Shown here piece after piece: positions 44,454 to 54,257 of a DNA stretch of 64,000 bases. Source of the stretch: CAZJRB01 sp964547995 (GTDB lineage: Bacteria > Planctomycetota > Planctomycetia > Pirellulales > Thermoguttaceae); NCBI GenBank assembly GCA_964547995.1, contig CAZJRB010000021.1:1-64000 (forward strand), written 5' to 3'. A model generated the notes under the pieces. It was not told the DNA's origin. It saw nothing but the letters and a program-made list of their open reading frames with translations, and searched no databases. Each line of letters opens with the position of its first letter. Positions within the stretch are counted from its first letter, which is position 1. The translations under genes and the position numbers were made by a program.

Positions 44454-47400
44454 TCACCGCTTCCGGCCCTTTTCAATCTGCTCTCGCAGCTTTCGGATTT
44501 CGTCCTCGACGTTGCTGAACCGCGGGGGCCAGCCCTTGTCGAGCTTTTGGAGGGTTTCGGCCGCCGCGTCCCACTGCCGTTGGTGGATCTGGGCCGCGGC
44601 CAGCCCGAGCAGACCGGTCGGCTCCAACTCGCGAATCCGGGCGACCTGTCGCCATTGGACGATCGCTTCATCCCAGCGGTCCTGCTTCTGGCGAATCTGG
44701 GCCAGCAGGGCGTGGCTCTCCGATTCGGCCGGCAGCGCCTCGACGATCGAGGTATACGCCCGTTCCATCTGTCCGGGTTGCTCCAGTTCGCCCAAGCGGC
44801 GCCCCAGGTCTTCGTAGAGCTTGATTTCGCGTCGCGACAGTTCGACCGATTCGAGTAACTGGTCGATCGCCCCCTGCTTATCTTTCAGGTGGTCGTAGCA
44901 GGCGATCAACGTCTTGTGGGTTTCCGCGTCGTTGGGCTGCAACTCGCAGGCGAGCCGAAGTTGCGGGATCGCCTTGGCCCATTGCTTCTTCTCCGCGTAG
45001 ACCATGCCGAGGGCCTTGCGGACGATCGGGTTGCCGAGCCCGGACTTTTCGGTCTCTTTGTCCAACCCGGCGACGTACGCGTCGAGATCGGGGGCCTCGC
45101 GAAGGACCTGCTTGAGCGACTCAACGGCGTTTCGGCGGTTGTCCAGGCGCGGTCCCCAACTGACAATCGCCCCGCAGGCGGCATCGACCGCCTTGGCCGT
45201 GTTCTTCCGCCCGGCGTACGCCCTGGCCATGTTGGCATAGTATTCCGAGAGGGTCCCGTTGCCGATACCCCGGCGCGGCTGCGTCCGCTGGTGCAGCGGG
45301 ATCAGCTCCTCATAGTAGGCGACCGACTGCTCGAACAGCTCATTCTCCAGGCAACTGTACGCCAGTGCTGCCATGGCACTTTCGTTCCAGCGGTTTTCCT
45401 TGTGGAAGTATTCATCGGTCTGCTTCAACAGGGCGAGCAACTCGGCCTTGCGGTTGGTGCGGAAATAGGCGTGCATCAGCCAGGTGCAGTACTGCATGTT
45501 CCCGGGCCGCTGCTCGACAAGCGGCCCAAGCACGGCAATCGACTCGCCGTAGCGCTTCTGCTCGTGAAGGTATTGCACCAGTTGCGACTGGCCCGACTCG
45601 TCCAGGATCTTGTCGCCCAAGGCGACAAAGAGCATCTCGATCGCCCGGTCGTGGCGGTCCAATCCGTGGTAGAGGTACTCGGCGATGTACCTGACGCTTT
45701 CGCCGGAGTCCTTCCGCTCGGCGTAGACCTTTTCGGCAACCCGGGCAAATGCCTTTGCTTTTTCTTTCCAGGAGTAGGCGCTGTGCATGTAGTAGATGTC
45801 CCGATTTCGGCCCTGTCGCGATTCGAGGTCCCGCCGCAACTCGGCGGTAACGATCGCAAGCAGCCGCTTTTCCAGGTCCCCGACGTCTTTGGCCTCACTC
45901 CGCCAGCGGGCGAGCTGGTAGCCGAACCGGCTCCACCCGTCCTGGTTGTTCAGCCGGAACCAGCCCGGCTCGTTTTCGATCCGCTCGATGAGGAACTCCA
46001 GTCCGGCCCGCGGGCCGGCCACGTCGTGCAGCGTCTGGGCCACGTTGCTGACGATCCACTGGTAGTTATTGGTCTGTCGCTTGAGGACTTCGGGCACCTG
46101 CTTGAACGCGAAGTCCTTCAGGCGATCGGCCGCGACGGGAATCTTCACATCCTTGGCCGTGCGATAGAACGTGCAAAGCCGCTCGATGACCTGGCGGCGG
46201 TAGTTGTGGTCGTTCGTGCCCAGCTCGTCCCGCATTTCCCGATCGGCGGCCTTGAAAAGCACCTCGTCCTTCCCGAGCGAAACGTCGCTGTGGCGCCTCA
46301 GGGCGTAGTCGTAGAGTTGGTAAAGCCGCAGCTTCAGCCAGTGCTTTTGCTGGTTGTTGACCGGGTGCCTCAATTGAGCGAAGAGGACCTTCTCGCCCCG
46401 GGCATGGTGCCCTTGCTGTTCGAGGTGCGAGATGAACGTGTCGAGCGGGCCATTGGCATCCGCCGGCAACACGCCGCGGTTGGCCGCCTGGTATTCGTCC
46501 AGCGCCGATTGCAGCAGGTCAATCGCCTTGTCCTGTCGCGAGTAGGTCCAGTAGGTTCTTGCCAAAGAGTGGGCGATGTGCAACCGGTCGATCGTGCCCT
46601 TGCGGGCTTCGTGGTGCAGGACTTCCAACTCGCGGACCTGCTCGTCGGCCAGTTTCTTCTGGGAGACGTGCCCCAGGCCGGCCAACAGGTCGGCCATCAG
46701 CCGGGGCTCGCCGCCGGACCACTTGCGTTTGAAGGCCCGTTGCATAGCGGTCAGCGCCCGGTCGACGTGCGGCCCCGGCTGGTTGAGCACCTCGCTGCTG
46801 CGGCGCTCGACGAGCGCTTCGAGCAGATCGAGTGCCCGGCGATCGACGTCCGTCTTCGCCCGCCCGCGGACCTTCTCGATCTCCTCGACCAGTGAATCGG
46901 CGGTCGCCTCGTCCCGGACTTCGTTGAGGACGGAATCCATGTTTTGCAGAAACGGGTAGACCTTGCCGGCCGTATGGCCCACCACACCGTCGGCCAGGCA
47001 GGCCAGCAGACGGAAATCGCGCGAGGCGCCGTAGAACTGCCGCAATCGCCAGAGGTAGTTCTGCGGGTGGCCCGACTTGCGGAACAACGCGGCGAACATC
47101 CGCAATACGTTCTTGTCCAGTTCGCTGGGGAGGTGCCCGTCGTTGTGCTGCCACGGGTGGAGCCGCTCCTGGAGCCAATTCCGCATGCGCCACTCCTCCA
47201 TCATCATGTAGACCTCGATCAGGGCCTGTTCGTGGTCCTCGCGACGGTCGACGACCATGTACCAGTCGGCCAGGGTGCGGTATTCGGCCGGTCCGAGCTC
47301 GTCGTCAGCCTTAACCGCTTCAAGCAGCTTGATCGCCTCGGCGATCTTGCCCTGCTCGGCCAGGAGATACGCCAGCGACACCCGCCACTGGTTCGCCGGG

Positions 47401-50400
47401 TCGTCCGTCCGGATCCACGCCCGGAGGTTCTTTTCGAGGTCCTTGGGGCGGTCCAAGGCGATGAGCATCCGGTATTTCAAGAGCTTCCAGCCGGGCGCCT
47501 TGGGCGCCGACTGAATGCCCTGGTCGATGTACGCCAGCAGCCGCTCGGCAAGCTGCGGCTTGGCGTTACGGCGGGCGGCCAGGTTGGCCAGCATCATCAG
47601 GCACCGCCCGCGACGGATTTCCTCGAATAACTCCAGGTTGTACGACGGCCTTCCAAGGCCGTCGACTGAGCCTTCCCCTCGCTCATGGACGGCCTTGGAA
47701 GGCCGTCCTACAAACGGGCCCACGATCTCCCAACACTCCTCGGTCACCTTGTCAAGCTGATGTTCCGTGAGGATATCCAGGTAGAGCCGCTCGACCAGCA
47801 TCCACTTGGCCAGCTCTTCAGCCGCTTGCAGCTTCGCAATCCGCCCGGCGAAACCACGCCGGGCCGCCTTCATATTGGCAGCTTGCTTCTCGCGCAGCTC
47901 GATACGCGTCAGCTTCTCCGGGTGTTCCACCTTCTTCATCAACGCCGCGAACCGCGCCGGCACCATCCGGTCGGTCATCCGGTACAGGGCCTGCACCTCG
48001 GCCAGCAGTCGCTCGGCCGGCTCTTTCGCGTCGGAGAGTTTCTCGATGAGCCCAAACGCCTCGTCTTCGTATTCGATCGTCCACGGTTGGTCCAGCAGTG
48101 TGTTGAACAACTGCCTGGCGTGCCCGGTGCGGTACTTTTTCGGCCCTTCGGCCATTTGTCGCCGCAGAAACGCAAGGTATTCCTCTACCCCAATGCGGCC
48201 TTCGAGGATCCGTACGAGCGGCCCCGCCAATTGCTCCTTCAGCTCCGGTTTCGATTCCTCGGCCCAACGCCGCTCCAGGGCATCGGCAATCCGCTTCCAC
48301 TGGCGTTTTTCGATGGCCGGGTCGTTCGGCCATATCCAATCCACAAACCGGCCGATCCGGTCGGGTTCCAGCGTGTCGATCTCGGCCGCAAGAATCCGGG
48401 CGATCTTCCGCCGGACCTCGCGGCACTCGTCGCTTCGGGTGAAGTTGCTGGTGCCCATGATCTGGTCGGCCGTGCCCTGCTGCGTTTCGTGCCTGGCGAA
48501 GAACATGACGGCCTCGGCCAGCGGCCCGAGCCACCGCTCGTCGATCCGGTTCGCGTACATGTTGTAACCCTGCCCCAGCGCCTGGTTGACCGCCGCTTCC
48601 AGCCGGCGCTGCACGTCGTGGGGCAAGCGGCCCGGCACCTGGCCTTCCTTCAACCACCGGGCGATCAACTCGTCTGCCTTGTCCGTCCGGTCGGTGCGGA
48701 TCAGGGCGCTGAGGTACCGCTGGTAAGGGAGAAGGCGATAATAGACGAACATGTGGCGCTCGGGGTTCTTCGCAACCCACGCAGCGAGCCAGTCCACAAG
48801 CTCCTCGTAGCGGCCCTGCCTTTCCAGCAACTGGGCGTACGTGTCGCGCAGGGACTCCTCCTCGTTCGGTCGCCATCGGGCGTCTCGGTCGGCCAGTGCC
48901 CGGTCGAGCCATGCGTAGGCGGCCCCATACTCCCCGCGACCGGCCAGGGCGTTGGCGTATTGTGTTTGCAGACCGCAGTCGCGCGGATAATCAACCGCCA
49001 GCTTCTTCCGGAGCGCGAACGCCTCCTCGGCCCTGCTGGCCGACCGCAGGTAGGTGATCCGCTCCAGGGTCCAGCGGTTCATCGCCGATCGCCGCTTGGG
49101 CTGGCGCCGATAGACGGGCTTCAGCACGTCGAGCAGCGCGAGCATCTCGTTGGGTCCGAAGATCCTCGACGCCTCGCTGAGCAGATAACCGGCAAGAAAC
49201 AAGTCGTCCGCCGCTTGCGGCTTTGCAATACTTTTGGCTTCCGCCATGATCCGCTTCTTGAGTTCTTCGTTGCGCCGGGCGTCCTTAAGCACCGCGTCGC
49301 GAATCCACCGCACGCCGGGTTTCCCGTCGGACGACTTTTCCGCGGCGTCCAGGTGTTCCATTACGCGGTCCCACTGCTGCGTGCAGGAGAAATGGATGGT
49401 CAGCACGAGTTGATCGTCAAAGTCGGCCTTGCCACGGGCGACCGCCTTCTTCGCCTCGACGACCCCCGGCAGCGGCTCCCGGATCAACTGCACCCGATCG
49501 AGCGCGGCCAGCTTCTGCTTCATCTCCCGGGCAAACGCCCCGGCCGAAAGGGGCGTAAGCTGCACCGTAACCAGCGAGGTCCGCCGGTGCTCATGGTCGA
49601 AGTTCTCAATCCGCGTCGCCCACCACGCGCCGGCGACCCGGACGAAATCGCCGAACTCCGTGGTACTGGTCAGCTCACCGTGGTTGCGGTATTCGATGCT
49701 CAGGACCACGTGCCGGTCGGTGTCGATCAGCATTCGGGTTTCGTGGTTCCGGGTCGAATTTCGCAGCACCAGCATGGTGCGGTCCCCGCCCTGTGGCTGA
49801 AGCTCGATCTGGCAATCCCGGTAGTGGTAGCTCCGTTCGAGTGACGTCGTCAGGTGGACGCTGAGGTCCAGCGGGGGCTGGGCGAGATCGCTGGGCGTCG
49901 ATTCCCGCTCGCGCCCCAGCAGAAAGGCCCCCGAGAAGATGCCGCGCCGCTTGGCGTCGCACCACTCGACAGTCGTTGTCTGCCACCCGGTCCCGACGGA
50001 ACCGATCAGCCACGCCTTGGGCGAGATGAGCGAGAGCGTCTCGTACCGCGACGTGGGTTCGCCGAATCGCGGGTCGAACTGGTCGGTGCGGCACTCGATC
50101 CTGAGCCCCTCGAGCCCGGCGATCTGCTTGGTCCGCAGCAGGCTTTCGGCCAGCTTCCTCGCATCGGCCGGCCAGCGGCGCTTTAGCTTCACCGGCGCCG
50201 GCGGTTCCGGCGGCAATTCCGGGAAGAGCGTGTCGAGCCATTGCGAGTACTCGTACCTGGGCTCGTACCATCCATATCCCGCGCCGCCCCCGCCGCCCAT
50301 GCCGCCCCCGAATCTACCAAGCCCTCCAAGGGATCCAAAGCCGCCGGAGAAGCCCGGGGCCCGGATTGGCACCCACCTGCCCGTATCGTCAAACCGTAAC

Positions 50401-53400
50401 AATTCACCACCGTGGAGGGGCATGGTCGCGACCAGGCCGTGTTGACGGTGCAAGCTCATGCCCGTTGCGGTCGCCCTCGGCTCGCCGAGAGAAAGCCGTC
50501 CCCCAAGCCGCTCCTTGGCCCACCATTCGTCACCATCGAAGTCGAAGCCGAACCGGCCGTTGATGTCGCCGAGTTCGGCGCCCAACTCCGCATTTTCATT
50601 TTTGTAGCGTTCCTCAATTCTCAAGAAACTCAAGTGACCGCTCTTCATCGCCATGGTTTGCCAGCCGACGACCGATGTCTCGTCCTCCTCCCGCGGCTCG
50701 TAGCGCCAGCCGCCGTCCATGTCGTCGCCAACCACGATCGAGTCCGATCTGCCGGAGATGGACATATCGACTGGACTTGCCATACGGCCGTTCAAGAAAG
50801 AGAGGCCCCTGTTCACTGCGGCCTTGTACCTGCCTCCCCTGTATGTTTGTCCGGCACCAAGGAAGGGGAGCAAACCAAGGGAAGTCGTATCAATCCCGGC
50901 TTCGGGCATGCTTTGGCCATTCCAGAGCGTGACGCGGGGCGCCCGGGTTACGCCCGCAATCCCGCCAAGAAAGACGGTTCCACGGTCAGGAATCGACATA
51001 TTGTTGTCTCGAAGAAGATGATTGCGTGAGGGTTGGAATATCTGCGGATTGCGGCCCAGGCCGCTGAGTTGCCGAAGGACGTTGCGCCGCAGGCCGAGAC
51101 GCCAGTTGCCGGCCAGACGCATCTGTTTTTGGATCAGCTCGTAATCGGCCGTGTCGCGGCCCTCGGCGAAGAATTTTTGGCCGTCGCGCATCTGGAACCG
51201 CCGCTTCACCTTGAACCGCTCGCGGTCGGCGTCGTTTTCGAGCACCAAAAGCGACGTATAGGGCGTCATGATATGGTACTCTTCGCTTAGGCCGATGATC
51301 TCGTCCTTGATGACCGACGTGGTCCCCTGCTGCAAGAGCGTGTCGAGGTGCATCCGGGCCCAGAGCCGCGGGATGAACGAATTGCCGTGCTCGGCGTCTT
51401 TGAGCGTGATGCGCGACTTGAACCGGACTGGCTTGCCGTCGAGCGTTCCGGTGACGACCACCTCGCCCGTCTGGTCCTCGCCCTCGGGCAGGTAGCGGCC
51501 CAGAATGATCTGCTGCGTGCCGGCCGGCAGATTCGGCAACTGTTCGGGATAGACGCGGGCGGTCTGCAAGCCCCGGAATTCGAGCTTCAGATCGCGGATA
51601 CTCGGCCGGGCGATCTCGCCGAGCAGTTCGCCCGCGACCATTTGTGGGGTCTTTTCGCCGGTGATCTGGCGGACCGACCCGCCGCCCAAGGCCGCGATCG
51701 TCTTCAGCACAACCGGCTCGAACAGGCTGCCCGGAGCAACCGCATGGAACCCGCCGGCCTTGCCGTCGCAGAGCCGTCGCAGGCGGTTGCTCGCCTCGAC
51801 CGGATCGCCGTCGCCGGCCGTGACGATCCCGTCGCCGACGTAGATGACCTGCGTGTTCCGCCCGCACTGTTTCATCGCCGATGCGAAGGCATTGTCGAGA
51901 TCGGTCCACCCGAGCGAGATGCGGCCGTCGAGAAACCTTCTTGCATCCTTGATGTTCTTGTCGGTGGCCGGCTGCGGCTTTTTGAAGACCCAATCGCACC
52001 CGACGTCGCACCCGGCCAGGTTGAACCGGTCGTCCGGCGTCAAGCTGCCCAGCAGCGACGCGATGAACTCGGTCTGACGGTTCCGCTGCGACCGGTCGAG
52101 CGAGGCCGACGTGTCGGCGAGGATCAAAAGCTCCAGCGGCTTTCCGTCGGGCAAGACGTCCCGCTGCCATTGGCCTTCGCCGTCGGGCGGCATCAGTTGC
52201 AGCATGAAATAGCCGTCGTCGCCCCGGCGGTGGGGGATGACCACCACATCGGGAACAGCGGATGCCTCCGCCGCGGACGGCACACGGAGTGTGCCTGCTA
52301 CTTTGGGGCCGACCTCGACCACCACCTCGAAATCGCGGCTGGGCGTGTACTCCTGGGCGGCGAACTCGACGTGGCCCGAATGGTCGGTCTTCTCGATCCG
52401 CGCCGGATGCGTCGGCGAGGTGACGTTGGCCAGCGGTACGGCCGAATGGATTTTGACGTCGATTCCCAACTCGCGAAGCGGGTTCTTCTTGAGCATCTCG
52501 CTCTGCAGCGCGTAGCTGTAGCGATAGCGGTTCCCCCGCATCGGAAGCACCTGGGTGTAGGTGATTTTGATCCGCTTCTCCGAGTGCGGAAAGATCGGGT
52601 AGACGCGGGCCTTGAACAGGTTGCCGCCCGACCATTCCAGCAGCCCGGGATCGCGCTTCTCGCGGAGGATCGTCTCATAAATCTCGCGGGCACGCTGTTT
52701 CTCGACCACGTCGGCCTCGACCAGTTCGTCGCCGATCCACATCCCGAACCCGGAGATCGAGGCATCCTGCGGCAATGGGAAGAAGAACACACCCTCGAGC
52801 TGCGTCTTCGTGTGGTTGACGAACGATTCTTCGATCACGGTCCGGGCGATCTGGTCGCGGATGTCGACGGTCACCTTGTGATAGCCGACCGTAAGCGGTA
52901 CGTCGCGGCCGTCGACCTTGGCCACCAGCGAGCCGATCGACTCGTTGGCCGTCGCCCCTTCGAACCCACGGAGCCAGAGCGGGTCCTTCTTGACCGCGAC
53001 GAGCTTCTCATCGTCACCGAGTCGGAAAAACTGTTTGCCCTTCACGACGATTTTTTGCCCCGTCGATCCGAGCAGTTTGACCGGGGCCTTCTTGTCGGCG
53101 ACGATTTTCAATTCGCCGGAGATCAACTTGATCTGTTTCGGGCTCGATAGCTCGACCAGCGTGCCCGGCCCCAAGGTAACGTCGGTTTGCTTGACGAGCC
53201 GGATCTTGACCGCGTTGGCCCCACGAATGTCGGTCCGGACCCAATCGCCCGGCTTGATGAGCATCCCCGGCCGCAAGGGGCTGAACCGCTTGTGCATCAC
53301 GGGCCGGACGATGACGATGCCCTGGGCGTCGGTCACTTTACCGATGCGGCCGTCCTCGGTGAGCGTGTCGCCGACGACGAATTTCTCTTCGTCGACCGGT

Positions 53401-54257
53401 TCGCCGGCGGCCAACACGGTGATCCGGGTCAGCGGTTGCCACCGCCCGGTGCGGTTGGCCTTGGCTTCGAGCGACCGCAGCAACCCGGAGCCGGCGTCGA
53501 CGAGGGCCTCGACCCGGATCGGGCCTTCGGCCGCGGCGAGTTCGACGCGGTAGAGATCACACTGGCGTCCGTCGCGCTCGACCCGTTCGGCCGGTTCCGC
53601 CCCCAGCAAATTGTCGGCATCCGCATCGCCGGGCAGATCGAGCAGCGGCAGGACGTTCAACCCCGGTTGTTGGGCGTCGAAGAAGGGCGATTTTTGCGAG
53701 GTCGCCCGGTTCGCCTTCTCGTCGATCTCCCACATCGTCTCGCCGCTGGCGATCTTATAGGTCCCGTCGGGTGCATTCCAGCGCAGCTTGGGGCCTTTGG
53801 CCCAGAGTTCGGTCGATTGCCCCCCGCAGTCGATTTCCAGATGAAGCGTCTCGGCGTTGGCCGTGTTTTCGAGCACACTGCCGAAGGTGAGCGAGCCGTC
53901 GCCGGGCGAGAAGACCGTCCATAAGGCCGCCGCCACCACAATCGCCGCCGCCGTGGCCGCCAAACCTCGTGCTGCTATGGCAAACATCCGCTTTCTCCTT
54001 ATAGCAGGGGGCACCGGCCCCCGGCCCGATTGTTTTTCGGTGATGGTCCGGGGGCGGGTGCCGCCTGCGATCGGCCGGGGGCGGGTGCCCCCTTCTTTGT
54101 TCTGATCTTCTTCCGCAGAAGCGTCGGCGAACGCCTCGGCCGACCGCTTACGGAGTTTTTCGCGTAACTGCGGATCAACCGGCGCCGCGTTTCGCTCGAG
54201 CGAGCCGAACAACTCCGCAAACTGCCTGTCTTCTCGGGTTTCGTCGTCAGGATTCAT
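44454..54257 (-). CDS. Giant FecR-like / VIT / vWA / TPR membrane protein
   Basis: A 3267-residue protein. The N-terminus (1-90) is cytoplasmic and anti-sigma-like, with a helix at about 91-115 (FAIAARGLAATAAAIVVAAA). Outside: a LolA-like region (about 125-280); a FecR-like beta region (about 290-430, IKPGDWVRTDIRGANAVKIR); a VIT domain (about 440-600); a vWA domain whose MIDAS reads LADTSASLD (about 711); a Gly-rich linker (GGFGSLGGLGRFGGGMGGGG, about 1300-1330); a second LolA-like part (about 1440-1560); and TPR-like repeats to the end. The ATG at 54257 overlaps the ECF sigma stop by 11 bp, so the two are likely coupled. Three in-frame repeat elements lie in the gene. The layout suggests a membrane-bound partner of the sigma factor that senses a surface or partner protein. 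Confidence 0.85.
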   Translation of the reverse strand: MNPDDETREDRQFAELFGSLERNAAPVDPQLREKLRKRSAEAFADASAEEDQNKEGGTRPRPIAGGTRPRTITEKQSGRGPVPPAIRRKRMFAIAARGLAATAAAIVVAAALWTVFSPGDGSLTFGSVLENTANAETLHLEIDCGGQSTELWAKGPKLRWNAPDGTYKIASGETMWEIDEKANRATSQKSPFFDAQQPGLNVLPLLDLPGDADADNLLGAEPAERVERDGRQCDLYRVELAAAEGPIRVEALVDAGSGLLRSLEAKANRTGRWQPLTRITVLAAGEPVDEEKFVVGDTLTEDGRIGKVTDAQGIVIVRPVMHKRFSPLRPGMLIKPGDWVRTDIRGANAVKIRLVKQTDVTLGPGTLVELSSPKQIKLISGELKIVADKKAPVKLLGSTGQKIVVKGKQFFRLGDDEKLVAVKKDPLWLRGFEGATANESIGSLVAKVDGRDVPLTVGYHKVTVDIRDQIARTVIEESFVNHTKTQLEGVFFFPLPQDASISGFGMWIGDELVEADVVEKQRAREIYETILREKRDPGLLEWSGGNLFKARVYPIFPHSEKRIKITYTQVLPMRGNRYRYSYALQSEMLKKNPLRELGIDVKIHSAVPLANVTSPTHPARIEKTDHSGHVEFAAQEYTPSRDFEVVVEVGPKVAGTLRVPSAAEASAVPDVVVIPHRRGDDGYFMLQLMPPDGEGQWQRDVLPDGKPLELLILADTSASLDRSQRNRQTEFIASLLGSLTPDDRFNLAGCDVGCDWVFKKPQPATDKNIKDARRFLDGRISLGWTDLDNAFASAMKQCGRNTQVIYVGDGIVTAGDGDPVEASNRLRRLCDGKAGGFHAVAPGSLFEPVVLKTIAALGGGSVRQITGEKTPQMVAGELLGEIARPSIRDLKLEFRGLQTARVYPEQLPNLPAGTQQIILGRYLPEGEDQTGEVVVTGTLDGKPVRFKSRITLKDAEHGNSFIPRLWARMHLDTLLQQGTTSVIKDEIIGLSEEYHIMTPYTSLLVLENDADRERFKVKRRFQMRDGQKFFAEGRDTADYELIQKQMRLAGNWRLGLRRNVLRQLSGLGRNPQIFQPSRNHLLRDNNMSIPDRGTVFLGGIAGVTRAPRVTLWNGQSMPEAGIDTTSLGLLPFLGAGQTYRGGRYKAAVNRGLSFLNGRMASPVDMSISGRSDSIVVGDDMDGGWRYEPREEDETSVVGWQTMAMKSGHLSFLRIEERYKNENAELGAELGDINGRFGFDFDGDEWWAKERLGGRLSLGEPRATATGMSLHRQHGLVATMPLHGGELLRFDDTGRWVPIRAPGFSGGFGSLGGLGRFGGGMGGGGGAGYGWYEPRYEYSQWLDTLFPELPPEPPAPVKLKRRWPADARKLAESLLRTKQIAGLEGLRIECRTDQFDPRFGEPTSRYETLSLISPKAWLIGSVGTGWQTTTVEWCDAKRRGIFSGAFLLGRERESTPSDLAQPPLDLSVHLTTSLERSYHYRDCQIELQPQGGDRTMLVLRNSTRNHETRMLIDTDRHVVLSIEYRNHGELTSTTEFGDFVRVAGAWWATRIENFDHEHRRTSLVTVQLTPLSAGAFAREMKQKLAALDRVQLIREPLPGVVEAKKAVARGKADFDDQLVLTIHFSCTQQWDRVMEHLDAAEKSSDGKPGVRWIRDAVLKDARRNEELKKRIMAEAKSIAKPQAADDLFLAGYLLSEASRIFGPNEMLALLDVLKPVYRRQPKRRSAMNRWTLERITYLRSASRAEEAFALRKKLAVDYPRDCGLQTQYANALAGRGEYGAAYAWLDRALADRDARWRPNEEESLRDTYAQLLERQGRYEELVDWLAAWVAKNPERHMFVYYRLLPYQRYLSALIRTDRTDKADELIARWLKEGQVPGRLPHDVQRRLEAAVNQALGQGYNMYANRIDERWLGPLAEAVMFFARHETQQGTADQIMGTSNFTRSDECREVRRKIARILAAEIDTLEPDRIGRFVDWIWPNDPAIEKRQWKRIADALERRWAEESKPELKEQLAGPLVRILEGRIGVEEYLAFLRRQMAEGPKKYRTGHARQLFNTLLDQPWTIEYEDEAFGLIEKLSDAKEPAERLLAEVQALYRMTDRMVPARFAALMKKVEHPEKLTRIELREKQAANMKAARRGFAGRIAKLQAAEELAKWMLVERLYLDILTEHQLDKVTEECWEIVGPFVGRPSKAVHERGEGSVDGLGRPSYNLELFEEIRRGRCLMMLANLAARRNAKPQLAERLLAYIDQGIQSAPKAPGWKLLKYRMLIALDRPKDLEKNLRAWIRTDDPANQWRVSLAYLLAEQGKIAEAIKLLEAVKADDELGPAEYRTLADWYMVVDRREDHEQALIEVYMMMEEWRMRNWLQERLHPWQHNDGHLPSELDKNVLRMFAALFRKSGHPQNYLWRLRQFYGASRDFRLLACLADGVVGHTAGKVYPFLQNMDSVLNEVRDEATADSLVEEIEKVRGRAKTDVDRRALDLLEALVERRSSEVLNQPGPHVDRALTAMQRAFKRKWSGGEPRLMADLLAGLGHVSQKKLADEQVRELEVLHHEARKGTIDRLHIAHSLARTYWTYSRQDKAIDLLQSALDEYQAANRGVLPADANGPLDTFISHLEQQGHHARGEKVLFAQLRHPVNNQQKHWLKLRLYQLYDYALRRHSDVSLGKDEVLFKAADREMRDELGTNDHNYRRQVIERLCTFYRTAKDVKIPVAADRLKDFAFKQVPEVLKRQTNNYQWIVSNVAQTLHDVAGPRAGLEFLIERIENEPGWFRLNNQDGWSRFGYQLARWRSEAKDVGDLEKRLLAIVTAELRRDLESRQGRNRDIYYMHSAYSWKEKAKAFARVAEKVYAERKDSGESVRYIAEYLYHGLDRHDRAIEMLFVALGDKILDESGQSQLVQYLHEQKRYGESIAVLGPLVEQRPGNMQYCTWLMHAYFRTNRKAELLALLKQTDEYFHKENRWNESAMAALAYSCLENELFEQSVAYYEELIPLHQRTQPRRGIGNGTLSEYYANMARAYAGRKNTAKAVDAACGAIVSWGPRLDNRRNAVESLKQVLREAPDLDAYVAGLDKETEKSGLGNPIVRKALGMVYAEKKQWAKAIPQLRLACELQPNDAETHKTLIACYDHLKDKQGAIDQLLESVELSRREIKLYEDLGRRLGELEQPGQMERAYTSIVEALPAESESHALLAQIRQKQDRWDEAIVQWRQVARIRELEPTGLLGLAAAQIHQRQWDAAAETLQKLDKGWPPRFSNVEDEIRKLREQIEKGRKR
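47640..47711 (-). repeat. Intragenic paired palindrome, in frame (72 bp, 24 codons)
   Basis: Two copies of GACGGCCTT-CC/GG-AAGGCCGTC (each a 20-bp near-perfect palindrome) lie inverted to each other. The arms 47640-47663 and 47688-47711 match over 24 bp with one mismatch. The block adds about 24 codons (residues 2183-2206) to the TPR region without a frame break. The left copy closely matches 39065-39090 in the pyrD MITE-like element. Confidence 0.85.
52273..52306 (-). repeat. Intragenic palindromic element, copy 2 (34 bp, in frame)
   Basis: Identical to 933-966. It encodes KVAGTLRVPSA at residues about 651-662, between the VIT and vWA regions of the giant protein. The core palindrome GGCACAC/GTGTGCC is intact. 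Confidence 0.85.
54007..54092 (-). repeat. Intragenic inverted repeat in the giant protein's N-terminal linker
   Basis: The arms 54007-54026 and 54073-54092 are GGGGGCACCGGCCCCCGGCC and its inverse, 20 bp with one mismatch. A third partial copy (CGGGGGCGGGTGCCGCC) lies between. In frame it encodes GGTRPRP, GGTRPRT and SGRGPVPP (residues about 56-84), just before the transmembrane helix. Confidence 0.8.

Noticed and set aside
44889..46895. Long plus-strand frames opposite the giant TPR gene
   Set aside because: No motifs or ribosome sites, and the minus-strand frame is continuous over 9.8 kb with clear domains.
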